Origin: Parachlorella kessleri
Taxonomy: Eukaryota; Chlorophyta; Trebouxiophyceae; Chlorellales; Chlorellaceae
Direction of reading: 5' to 3'
Length of the DNA stretch: 64,000 nt
Assembly: GCA_001598975.1 (NCBI GenBank)
Contig: BBXU01003035.1
Location: 25,030-89,029, forward strand
This document shows, piece by piece, positions 22,301-34,300 of the stretch. Numbering within the stretch: position 1 is the first letter of the stretch; each line of letters opens with the position of its first letter. The notes beneath the pieces are model-generated. The model was not told the origin of the DNA, made no database searches, and saw nothing but the letters and a program-made list of their open reading frames with translations. The translations under genes were made by a program, and so were the position numbers.

Positions 22301-22965
22301 TCGATCAATGACACCATTCCTGCGGAGAACAGATCCGCAAGAGCACTCACACGAGTCCACTGCTTGCCATGAGGACAGCATTATTTTCCTTCCCAAGGAA
22401 CTTAGGCACGCACAGGGGACGCAGCTGCGCTAGCCTACAGATGACTGCAAGGTCCTGCACACTGGACCTCTTTCTCGACACAAGCTAGGGGTCAGGCGGC
22501 TTCATACTTGGCCAGCTCACTTGAAGTGCTCTGCCTCTTGGCCTCCTTACCCAACCACATAAGTGCTGTGTGAAAAGCTTGGCAGTGCTAATCGTACTTG
22601 CACCAACCCAGCAAACCTTCGAAACCAGCCCAGCTCGATCACAAGCACGCCCTGGGTGGGCTAGGGCATGCACCCCAATGCGTCCCCCAGTGTTCAGCGC
22701 CCCTGACGTACCCGTCTTTATCTGCGGCCTTGAAGCGCGCCATGAGCTTGTCCATCCTAGCACTGGACTGCTCCGACCAGCTTTCCTCTGCTTCCTCCCA
22801 TGGGATTATGACTACATCGTCTTGGGCCGTCTCCACGGCTCTGGTTACAGGCTTACAACGCAGCCTGCCGTGTGAAGGCCGCGTAATTCTTGTGAAAACC
22901 GGTCTGGGCACCACCTGGAGGGGCCCGACTACTGGGCGTGTAGCGCAGGGCCTGAGCGATACCAT
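19382..22965 (-). CDS. CRX1: Calredoxin: chloroplast EF-hand/thioredoxin protein
   Basis: Calcium-dependent thioredoxin; in Chlamydomonas calredoxin passes electrons to 2-Cys peroxiredoxin PRX1. Nine exons (22712-22965, 22244-22319, 21849-21919, 21551-21628, 21083-21213, 20638-20795, 20210-20359, 19821-19953, 19382-19521) join to 396 aa. Residues 1-~48 look like a transit peptide. Four EF loops: DKDGNGVIDRQE (82-93), DINKDGVISFEE (126-137), DEGGNGCVGATE (163-174) and DIDDSGTIDFPE (199-210). The third has Gly where Asp/Asn/Ser is normal at loop position 3, so it may bind calcium weakly. An Ala/Glu linker precedes the thioredoxin domain, whose active site is WCRPCK (294-299), with Arg in place of the usual Gly. 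The cis-Pro is in CRTTPTFFFF. The intron after exon 4 needs a GC donor (TTCAG|GCAGGT); the nearby GT alternative breaks the frame. Confidence 0.92.
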
Positions 22966-23349
22966 GACAGCAATTGTGCGATCTGCAGCTATAAACTCAA
23001 TAGAATATACTACTCGTGCCCTCTGCTCGCCCCCACGCCGACATCTTTCGCAAGTTCCGGCAAGTCGATCGGCTTAGTCACAATGAGTACCTTCCAGCCT
23101 AGGCAGCACATCCCAAACAGCAACCCACAGCGACGGTCTCGAACACAGAAAGGCACCAGGGGTGACTGACCGAGTAGGAATTCCAGAGCGGGTCTTATTC
23201 CCCAACACTAACAATAGTTCAACTGGGTCCTACCCAGCATAGTATGCATACCGCAGCACCTCCAGGTACCCAAGTGAGAACTTGCACTCAGCCACAGCCA
23301 CTTGGCCGTACCAACCCGCCAAATTCAAGCCCAAAGCGACACAAAAGAG
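22966..23349. other. Spacer between RH39 stop and calredoxin start
   Basis: Both genes are on the minus strand. This 384-bp segment must hold the RH39 3' UTR and the calredoxin promoter and 5' UTR. I see no coding exon. Confidence 0.5.
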
Positions 23350-26300
23350 CTACTTAAACTTGGAGAAGGCCTTCCGCTTGTCCCGCGCAGGCGCTCCCTG
23401 CTGCTGCCGCTGCGGCTGTCCCGGCTTCGCCCATGTGCTGCCCCGGCTGCTGCTGCTGCCGCCGCCGACGGTGCTGCTACCACTCCTGCTGCTGTTGCCG
23501 CCGCCGCCGATGCTGCTGCCAATTCTGCTGCCGCTGCCTCGACCCCCCTTGCCGGCAACTAGCTCCACCCGCTTGCTGCCCCGAGTGCCACGCGCAGCAT
23601 GCTTGGCAGCCTTTCGCTCAACTGACTGCCGCTGCAGAGTTTCCGGTTTAGGCCTGCACTCAACGCACACTGCATGCTTTACCATCGTAAAGATCGCACA
23701 GCTGCACTACGCATCCATATTCTGCACATGAAGCTGACGCAGCATCAAAAAGGCAATGTATGCACATCGTGCATCATAATCAGCTCAACTATGCAGCTGC
23801 ACCAGCCTAGTCTGTCAAGTCCTGCTTAATGTCTGTGGCCGACACCTGCCCTGCTGGCATGCCAAAGTCCCCGCTGCCTCACCGCATGTGTGGCGGGACC
23901 ACATGCTTGTTGGCCGACAGCTGGTCCAGGGGCAGCCCCCTCTGCAGCGCCTCCTCCACCCGCTGAGCCAACACGCGGTCGCCCTTGCCAACCAGAGACG
24001 TGATGCGCCCTGCAGGGAGTTGTAGTAGTGGACTGCGAAGTGAGGATCGCTCTAGGTAAACACCAAAGCATTAGCAAGGTCCCAACGGTTGCAGCCTAGA
24101 GATATGCAAGCAGGTGGGGAGGTCTGGTGGGCTGGTGGCCCCTCTTCAGTGGGTCTGTATGCAGGGTCACCGACCCCCTCCAAGATGCAGCGGCTGCTTC
24201 CCATGTTTCGTTAAAGGGCAGGGCTTGACATCATGACACCAAAAGCAGTGCCAGGCCCCGCACGACTCACGCAGGCTCCCACACAGCTCTTCCCGGCCAG
24301 CCAACACACCTGTAGCTCCAGCGCGAGCCGTCCTGCCTGTCCGATGCAGATAGTCGATGGGGTTCAATGGGAAGTCAAAGTTCACCACATGATCTACACG
24401 GCCTGGGATATCTAGACCCCTGCACACAGGCACAGCGCACAGGTTGTCAACAAGCAAACAGCACCCACTGGGTGATAACTTGATCAGCCTGGGTGTACTA
24501 CCATACAACTAGCTCATGCAGGAGCTGGGCAGCCCCTCAACACAAGGTCGAGTGCTGGCCTAGAGGGTGTGAGCAACACAGAGCACTCCTAACATGCCGC
24601 CATACCCTACCCACATGCGACCCACAGGCTGCACCAACTGTGACAATAGAAGGATGCTCGTTGCGAAGGGGGGGTTTGCAGCGAGACAGGATACCAAATG
24701 GACCCACCTTGCTGCCAGGTCTGTGGCCACAAGTATGGGGCATCCACGGCCCTCGGCCTCCTCGGAATCATCGGCAGCAGAGAAGGCAGCAATGGCAGCC
24801 CGGCGCCCGTCCAAGGGCACGTCACCGTGGTAGCACACTGGAGTCCCACAAGGAGCACTGGGTTGAGTATGCGAGACATAGTAGGAGCCGCGGGAGGGCA
24901 CGCGTTGGCAAAGACCAAACTAACTCACTTGCCAGCACACCCAGCCGCCACCTCTATCAAGGCCGAGGGCACCTGAGCTTGACACACTCAAAGCCACCCA
25001 CGGCTTGAGAGCCCCAGTCAGCCAGTTGGGACACTTGAAGGCAGCCGGGACGCGGTTTCTTCTGACCAGCCCCATGCCAAGCTCCACGAGACTTTGGAGT
25101 GCACCAAACCCGCGCACGCGCCCGCACCTGTGGCTATGCCCCGCTCTCGCAGGTGGTGCTCGGCCGCACGGCAGCTGTCCAAAGTGTTGCAGAAAACCAT
25201 CAGCCGTCGACCCCGCCGCTGCTCACCCTCAACCACCTGCTCGGCAGCAGAAGCACTCCTGGGACTCTTTTACGGAAAAACTTGCGACAGGCAAGGACTT
25301 ATTCCTGACCCAGGCCAGAAGACCCCCTTTACAAATACTTGTCACCTGGATGTGCTATGCTGCACCAAGGAGCTGAGCTGCACCTGAGAGATGGGAAGCA
25401 ACACACAAGTTCCCAAGTACCAATGTCAGCTGCCACCCACCTATCGGCAAAGCGCTGTGAAAATGAGGATCCACAAGCCCACGGCAAGGCCAGCCAGGAC
25501 ACACACCATTACCTACGCTCTACCAGATGCCCACCCACCGCTTTGCTATACAAATAGATATCCCCCAACCCGGTGAACATGTGGTGAATATATACCGGCT
25601 TAGCCAGAGCCTAGGCCCCATCCATACCTGGACAAGGACCTCCAGCTTGTCTGCGGAGCCAGGCGGCAGTGGCAGGAATGCGTGCCGTGCCCCCGCCACC
25701 CCCCTATGCAGCGTCTGCGTCTCGAGGGTGCGCATCCGCGGGAACTCCTCCTCTGCACAGCACAGCAGCACCTTTATGCGGACCAAGCACACTTCATAAG
25801 ACACGCCTCGCTGCATGGAGCCGGTCTAAGCTCGACTGCCCCGCCCAAGTAATCCTAGTAGTCCAGTTTGACAGCTTACCGCTACCTGACAATGCTACCA
25901 TGGGTCCCCCACAAGAAGCGGCCAACAAAGAGCCAAGTAGCCCTCTCCAGTCTTAGCGCAGGCGGACCAAGTAATGCAAGCGCTCCGAATAGTTCAGGGA
26001 ATGATCACCAGGGGTCCTTAGCCATGTGAAAGAAGGGCTAAAGCAGGCTGCCCTCCCCATCAGCGCACCTATAAGCCGCCGCACCGCCTTGGACATGGTG
26101 GCTGAGACCATGATGCACCGTGCGGGTTGCTCCTTGCCACGAACGGCCTTCAGTATGGCCTTCACCTGCAGGCAGCCACACCCCACCACCTAAACGAGGT
26201 AGGTTTGGTGCTAGCACGAGGCAGACCCACACTATGCAATACCCACGGCGTGGCATGCACTCGCATACACCACAGATGCAACCAGCTGACAGTCTGCCAC

Positions 26301-27949
26301 TCGCTCACATATTCTGCCACATGAAGGTGATGCCACCACCCCCAAGACAACAACAGCTTGGGTGCCATACCTCCGGGCCAAAACCCCTGTCGAACATGGT
26401 GTCTGCCTCATCAATAACCACCACCTCGACGTCACCGTAGTACATGCTTCCCTTCTCTGCAACCAGCAAGCATTCGTGAAATCAGACTGTGGATACGGCC
26501 GTGCACACTCTCAGCCGCAAAGTGCACTTCTAGACAGGCAAGTGCACTGCCCCAACCACACCCGAACGAGTTGACTACAACAGCTTCGTTCTTCCCACTC
26601 TACTGGTCCATGTGCTGCCATACTCAGTCTATCTCAAGGCAACACAATTAGAGTCATAACCTATACACTAAGTTCCATTTGCCCTGTCGAAATCATCCTC
26701 AAGTGCCCCTCTCACCCGCATGCTGGACCACCTTGGAGGGGGTCCCCACAACCACATCAATGGCCCTCTCCAGCTGCTCGCGCTGCTTGCCCCAATCCCC
26801 ACCTGCAAGGGTTTTGCTCAAACTCAGCATAATGCCAACCCCATCCTTGTGAATAATGGTACGAGCTTGCCATGTAACAGGCATCAGCAGCCCACTGGGT
26901 AACAGCACCCCTCAGCCTGCTCCATGCAGGCGCCAGGGGAACCACATGCAATCAGGCTCGACGACGCATGACCTGCTGCAGCACGCTCGCTCCCAATCCC
27001 TGCAAGTCGCTCGCTCACCCCCGTTCACACAGGCGGAGCGGAACTTGGCCTGGTGCGACAACTGCTTGGCCACCAGCAGAATCTGATCCGTCAGCTCCCG
27101 GGTTGGGCCCAGCACCAGCGCGCGCGGCCGCCGCGGCTTGGTCGCGACGCCAGATGTCTCGGCTTGCTTCAGGATGTGCACTGCAGCCAGGCAGCCAGCC
27201 AGAGGGTGACTTGCTCACACGCCTAGTGAGGGGCCGGGTTGAGCGTGACACCCCTCTCAGAGCAATATGAAGTGCGTGGTCCAAGGAGTAAACTAGGGCT
27301 ATCTAGTCAACAAATGCTCTGCTATCCAATTAATTTAAGATAATGTGACTTCCACAAAGCTCTAACCTTGGGTCCTTGCTGCACACACCTATGGGCAGGA
27401 GGTAGGCCAGGGTTTTGCCAGACCCGGTGTGGGAGGCTAGCAGGAAGTCGCTGCGCCGGTCCCGAAGGATCGCCGGCACAGCTGCGCTCTGCGCAAGGCA
27501 AAGAGCTGGTGTTTGACACTTGCAAGCATGAGGGCAGGGTGTGAGAGCTCTGGCCACCGAGTCTTCCCCTTTCAAGGTGCTGCATTCGGTTCAGACACGA
27601 GTAACACTTTCACTTTTGCCCTATGCTTGCTAATCGTTGGGTGCTTTCTTACCTGGATTTCTGTGGGCTGCAATATTGCCTTCTCTTGCAAGGCTGCCAG
27701 TAGCTCGCTAGAGACGCCCAGCTCCTTAAACCCGGCTGCAGGCTCTGCTGCCGCTGGTGCTGCTGGTGCTGCTGCTGCCTTAACCAGCACTGAGCTGGGC
27801 CCTGCTGGAGGCTTCAGAAGGATGCGGCCAGCCTTGACCGCGCTCTGCTTCAGGGAAGCGCTGTGCTTGAGGCGCCATCCCAGCCTAACTATGCTGCAGC
27901 AGGGCTTGGAACCGACAAGATGCGCTAGGCAACCAGGAAGTGTCATCAT
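23350..27949 (-). CDS. RH39: Chloroplast DEAD-box RNA helicase, RH39 type
   Basis: ATP-dependent RNA helicase. Arabidopsis RH39 acts in plastid 23S rRNA processing (hidden break). Twelve exons (27653-27949, 27389-27488, 27019-27180, 26716-26802, 26371-26456, 26069-26165, 25628-25752, 25128-25236, 24708-24837, 24310-24419, 23883-24009, 23350-23653) join in frame to 577 aa. Motifs in order: Q-motif [15 protein letters not shown]...PTEIQ, motif [10 protein letters not shown], Ia [13 protein letters not shown], motif II IDEAD, motif [25 protein letters not shown] and motif [28 protein letters not shown] and [12 protein letters not shown] match the RH39 subgroup as I remember it. The first ~80 residues are a likely transit peptide. 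The C-terminal tail is Gly/Ser-rich and ends in a Lys/Arg cluster, a plausible RNA-binding extension. It is head-to-head with GTF3C1. Confidence 0.92.
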
Positions 27950-28328
27950 AGGTTCAAACCTCGGTACCACGTTTCTAGTAGGAACACATGCACTTGGCAG
28001 TGTCAAAGTCCCAGCCGGCTAATGCATGCGGCGATGGCGAGGTTGCTTTAAGAAACTTATTAAGCTAGCGCACCATAACTGCGCTTCAGACTCGATGGAC
28101 TGACATGTATTTCTCTCGGCTGAGCTGGAGGTGCTGCGCCCGTGACGTGTTCAAGGGACCTGCACATGCGAGCCAAAGGCTGTAGTACTGTCGCCCCTTG
28201 CTAGATAACTTGTCGAGGAACAACAGCCTGTGGCTATTTGGACCTAGCTGCTTCTCTCAATGACGCCCTGGGGCTTCCTGCACTGGCAGAGAGGATGCCC
28301 GAGTAGATGCCCTCTGCATAATTGAGCT
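27950..28328. promoter_or_regulatory. Shared 379-bp upstream region of RH39 and GTF3C1
   Basis: The ATGs at 27949 (-) and 28329 (+) diverge across this segment. A bidirectional promoter is inferred from position only. Confidence 0.45.
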
Positions 28329-31300
28329 ATGGATGACTTATTCTATGCAAGCTTGGAGCAGATTGCTCTCCAGGGGCCACCAGGTAAGGTGCAAGACGCT
28401 TTCCCTCCCTCGTCCTTGTGCTGCTGATCTGGTTGCTATTCGTTTACCCTTGGCTTATATCCTATACTCAGACGATTTGGGCGAACTGGTGAGCTACTAC
28501 TTGGATCACATGCCCTTTCTGCAGGCTGCCCCTTGGGCAAGCTTTTTGCGCTCATAGAGCGAGCTCCTGCTGCAGCAGGCCACCCACTGAGTGATGTCGT
28601 GAAGGAGGCCCTCTGGGGCATGCTGCTGCATGCTGAACCCGACGTGACCTTTGTCATCCCACGGTAAGGGTTCATGCGTCAGTCAGGCTGCTGGTTTGCA
28701 AGCAGTGTCAGCAGTGTGCAGGCACTGTGGCTGTCAATGTAGCAAGAGCCATACACTACTAACTGAGGAATGGAAGCTGCAGGCACAGACTGCTCTGCCT
28801 AGGAGCGAGCACGTGCGATAAGGGCCATGGAAGAGGAAAGGTGGAAAGGAGGGGACCCTGACCCTGCCTTGTCAATGACAGTCCGTGGGACCCAACGTTT
28901 GTGGTCCCCATCGGCGATTTGACAGTCAGCGGGTATGATAGTTGAGGCTTAAATATAGACCTCACTGTTGTGCATGTGTTGAACAGGGAAGGAGGTGCGC
29001 CAGAAGGGCACATGGCGGGGTCAAAGCCAAAGAAGGGAAAGAAAGCGAAGAAGGGCGAAGATGACAGCGAGGGTGATGATGAAGCCGCCGATACTGAGCG
29101 GGCTGGGGCTGTCATACACGCCAAGGTGGGTGGGAAGCTTTGGTGCATCCAATATCTCTTGGGTTTGGCATGGGCTGGGTTGCTGCAAAGTGAAGCCAGC
29201 ACGGCTGCCGCAGGGAGTGCTGCTGTCCCTCGCACCAATAGATGCTGAAGAGCAGGTGATGTGTGGCTTGTGCCTCGCCTTGCTATGCAGACCTTGCAGC
29301 CGGGCGCCAGCAGTGAGCTGGGGTCCCTGCAAGCTGCTCAGCAGCATGGGGTTCATGTGGTGGTGAGTGACTCTACTGGGCTAAGTGAGTCGCGCACAGC
29401 GCTGCGTGATAGTGGCAGTGTGTATGTGGCAGCCAAAGTTGGCCAACTATATCTGCCAGAGGTCTCTGCTACCTTCACAACGAAAGCTAAGGGGGGGATG
29501 ACGCCTACTGGTGTCCTTGTGTAGATGAAGTGTACAACTTCCACCTACCCTACTGCCGCCTTTGGGTCCTTGCACCGCTGCAGCTGTCATGTAGTGGTTT
29601 GCTGGCCTGTTGGCATGAGGTGGTGGGGCTGCTAACAAGGAAAACTGTGGCTATGTGATGTTGCAGGCCAGCAGGGAGCTGCAGGATGACGCCATCGGCC
29701 TGTACGATGTGAAGCTCACAAAGCACCAGCTGAGCAACTTGCAGGTGGGCAGCGGAGGGTCAGGATCCTGGGTGTGGTTGCAAGGGCGCCACTTGCCATG
29801 AGCACTCCACCGGCATGGACAGCCCACCAGGGATGGCCGTGATTGCTGCATTAATCTTTGATGCATCATGACAGTGCCTTACTGTTCCTGTTGCATGGCA
29901 GCTGCCGAGTCGAGTCCCCACCGTGCCATGTTTCCTGACTTTTTGCTGTGCTGCCCATGCTGTGCTATGCCCTGCAGCGCAAGGCCCTAGGACTTGTTGG
30001 CGCCGCCGGTTACGCGGGTATCTTGCAGAATGAGCTTTGCAACTCACTGGGACAAGACCCCCGTAGCTTTTTCTACGTTATCAAGGTGATCGCTATTTCA
30101 TTGAGCAGCCTCTGCATGGGAAGTACTGCTGTACGTCATGCAACATTTTCAGACCTGCAACCTAGCTGGCCAGCTATACTTACTTGCGCACCTATTCGCT
30201 CCCTTGCCTGGCATCATAACGCTGGCGGTGGTGCTGCACTGCTGGCAGAACCTGGAGCAGCGCGGGCTGCTTGTGAAACGGGCGGCCATGGTTCAGGGCG
30301 CCAACGTCAGCCATGTGAACAAGGGAAAGGTCCAGGTGAGCGTGGGTTGTGGTAGAGAAGTGCCTGAGGCATGGGATTGTGCTAGGATTGGGATTGGGAC
30401 CACCTGCTGCTGTAATGTGTCAGAGACTTGGTTGAAGAGGTTGAGCGCTGGTATGCACAGCCTTGAGACGCCATTTGGCGGCAGCAGGTACCTGGTAGCG
30501 AATGTGGCACGTTCCTAAGGGCGCCGTTGTTGCTTGCCCGCAGACCAACCTGCTGCATCTGGCCCGCTTTGCCCCGGCTCTTGACAGGGATATGAAGTAC
30601 ACAGTGAGGCGGCAGGGGGCGGAAGTGGTATTGCTGCTTCAATTTGTGCACCCTGGGTTGCGTCTGGAGTCATCCTTCCAGCATCCCTTTCAACATGCCC
30701 TCTCGCCCTATTGGCGCGGACACAGCTGTGCTTGGGCCCTCGCACCTCCCAATGCTTTGCCCGCTGCGCTGAGGAAATGTGCATGCCAGCGCTTGCGAGT
30801 GCCCGTCAGCCACCTGAGCTCAACTTATTGGCACAGTGCTGCAACATTCATGAATTGTGAGCACGTGCTGAACGATCATATTTGCCAAGTATGACTGGAT
30901 ATGGGCAAGCTGCTTCATAGCACACCTTCCGCCGCTTGTGCAGGATGGCACGGCCATTGGTCACCGCAGCACCATGCTGGCCCTCGATAGCGGCAGCCAG
31001 CCCCTGGGGTCTGGCGTGCTGGGCATGCTGGACGACGCGGCACACTTTCGCCGGATCTGCGAACGGCTGGCTGGGCTGCAGGGCCGCTGTGCTCGGGAGA
31101 CCGAGTTCAAGGCATGGGAGCTTGCCTGGTTATTATTCTACTTGTTGTGGGAGGCCGCATGCCTTGTAACCCTGGGTGGCAGCTCCTGGAGGGATTGGAT
31201 GGCGCATGGAGAGAACCTGGTGTTATGTAGCTTGCATAGCGCCACAGAAGGAGAGCTGGCCTTGTAGACTGTTCCTCAGCTGCCTCTCAATGCTTATATG

Positions 31301-34300
31301 ACTGGCAATTACACAGCATGATGTCCAGCCCCACGGCCCGCTTCAGCGAGGTGACCCCTGCCAGGGAGGCAAGCTTCTCTTATTGCTTTCCCTTGCCACA
31401 CACGGCTGACCCCTTCCTTGCCTTGCAAGCTCATACCTGCCTTCGCCATGGCCTTTTTGCAGACTGTGCTGGGGTACCAAGGAACCTGGGGCCACCGCAT
31501 CTGGCGGCGGCTGAAGGCCACCCTGGTCAAGCGGGGGCACCTGGAGGAATTTGTGGCCACGGTCGAGGCCAGGCCAGTCAAGGTCATCAGGCACGCGCGG
31601 GCGGTCTATTGATGAATGGATAAATGGTTCTCTCAATGATTTTCTTGATGCTGTTCTTGATACTTTGTTTCAATAATGGCATTGAGGAGCGAATAGATAG
31701 TAGGAGAACCTTGGCGGGCAGGCGTTGCTATCTTGTCAACACTCTACTTGTTGGTGCCATGGGACACAGTCCGGTGCAGCTGCCAAAGCCTGCAAAGCAG
31801 AACTGTTTGCCGGCATTCTGGCGTAAGGGAGCTGGGTGTCAATGTTTAGGACTTTGCAATGCCCCCTGCCTGGGTTTGGCTAGGGCTAGAGGCGCCTCTC
31901 CATTGCCCGGTGCGGGTCACCTATGAACAAGATACGGCTTCCACATATTTCCGTGCAAGGAGGAGGGACCTCGCTGATCGCTTATGGCGTGTCGCAAGTG
32001 TGCCTGAGGCCTCCCTCACCGTTGTTCCTCCACCTTGCAGGCTGTTGAAGGGCTTTGCCGAGGACCACAGCGACAACGAGGAGTCGGGGGAGGATGAAGA
32101 GGGGGAGGGAGGCGCAGGCGCCGAAGGCAGAGGCCTGCTAAGCTCACAAGTGGCAGAGCTGACCATTGACCGACAGCTCTTCCGCAGCATCCTGGCCGCA
32201 GGTAAGCTGCAGCCTCCATCCGGGGCTCCCTGCCGGCTGCTGCGATGCTTGCCTGCTTTCGATAGGGATGCGCCAGGTGCTATACATCATGCGGGCGCTA
32301 GTTGGTCCAAGTCGTCAAAACAATGTTAGCGGCGTAGCTGTCTATGACCCTCCTCAGGCTTTCAGCCCATTCTTGTATACAGTTATAAAGAGGCACATAA
32401 AGAATGGTGAGCCTGGTAGAGCCATTTGCTTGCTTCACCCTCGCCACAGTTTATGCTTCCCAGAGCACCCTGTGTTTTTATGTTGCATAAGATCCACCCT
32501 CTCCCTTGCGCTCCCCTGCCCAGGTCCTGATGGTGTGACCTCTCTGGAGCTGGACAGCCGGCTGGCCTTCAACCTGAAGAGGGGCATGCTACGCCTGCGA
32601 GAGCTGGAGAAGCGCTTCGACGTGATGGCACAGATGGTGAACCAGGTATGCGAGGCCTGGGTCTGGGGCTGCCAACCCTGGGAGCTGGTGACTGCGCAGG
32701 GTGCCTCCTCACGCATGGGACATGACGCCGCTATTGGCTGTTCCAATGGCATGCTGCTAGCCGGGCGCCTTGTTGCGCTGGACTTGCACCAGATCGTAAG
32801 CAAAAGGTAGTAAGACTGCCGCCGGGGGCACCCTCAGCTGTGCTGCAGCATCAGCGAGCCTGAATTGCCAGCCCGGGTTCTGCTGAAGCAGGTTGGCTTC
32901 AGCAACCCCGGCTAGGCCTATGCCAGCCCATCTCTTTGGATATATAGCAACCTCCAAGGGTCGTCAAGCGGCTTAGCCTTGCCAAGGCAGCTCCACCTCT
33001 GCTGCATCAGCTCCCGCCTGGTCCGCGTTGCCAGCCCCGTTGCTGCCGCAGCCCAGCGACGCGTGTTTTATGAGTCATGCAGACCTGCACTTGCAGACGT
33101 CCCCATCGCTTGAGCCTCCCCCTGTCGCTTGACTTGCAGGGCCGCTCGGCCATGATTCGCTACACCGCATCTGAAGGTCTGCTGGCTACATACGGCCAGG
33201 ATGTTGCCCCGCTCAACCCGCCCGGGGGCTGGTTAGGCCTGGTGGAGGTAGGATGCTGGGTGGGCCTTGCGCAAGGAAGCTGACTGAGTGCCAGTGCAAA
33301 GTGGGCAGGGCTTAGTGCTAGGGTTATAGATAGATGTGAGTTGGGTTGCCTCACTGCCGAGCGGTCCAGGGCTCTGATGTGTTACGCCTGTTGCCGGGAA
33401 CTTGCCATGCAGGGCTGTGGTAGCCCCGAAATGTCGGCATCTTGCAGTGTTACTGGCCAGACAACAGTACAGGCAATCAAGTTCCCCTGGCTGTGTGCAG
33501 ACTGCCATAGAGCAAGGCCTTGAGCCCGGGGATCCCTTTCCCAACTTGGGCATGATGGCTGGGGTTGCTCAGCAGCCGTCAGCGCTACCACTGCAAGCGG
33601 AGGCTGCTGTGGATGCTGCGGTACGTCCTAGGCCCATGGAAGTTGTTGAGGACGGGGTTAGTGCTGAGGCGGGAGCCGCACAAGATGCTGCCGAGGTGCC
33701 GGCACCTCCTGTGGAAAATGGAGGACCGGAGCCCTCCCTGCAGCAGCGGGCACCCATGTTTATCGTCTCAGAGCCGGCTCCCAGGTGTGTGGCCATCTGG
33801 GCAGTTGGCCGGAGAGTTTCAGTCCAGCCGACGAGAGCATGTGGTTGTGTGTCAGTAGCCGAGCCCTAGGGACTTCCCTCGCAAAAGTCACGCCTGTGTC
33901 CGGCAGCAAGTCTCGCCCTGACATGTCATGGTATCATTTCAAGTTGGAACTCAAGGACACGGATCATTTGTTGCTGGCCCAGGCCCCCTTCTGCCGCCAG
34001 TGGTGGCCCCGATGCTGGCGGCGGGCAAGGCGTCTTTGCCCGGCAGGCCACACTGCTGTTCCAGAAGCGGGTGCACTGGCTCATTGAGCGAGTGGAGCAG
34101 GACGGCTTTGTCCTACAGTCAGCCCTCCCACGCTTTTTCAAGGTGGGTGCCAGTGCAGCCCATGAATCAGCCATGGTAATGGTCAGGCAATCCACGTGTG
34201 CGCCACCGTGTCTGACTACCCGCCCTGTGCATAGCTCATGACTGCTTACACCTGCGCGCCAGCGTTGCAGGAGTGTGACGAGGCTGAGGGCGTGCACAAC

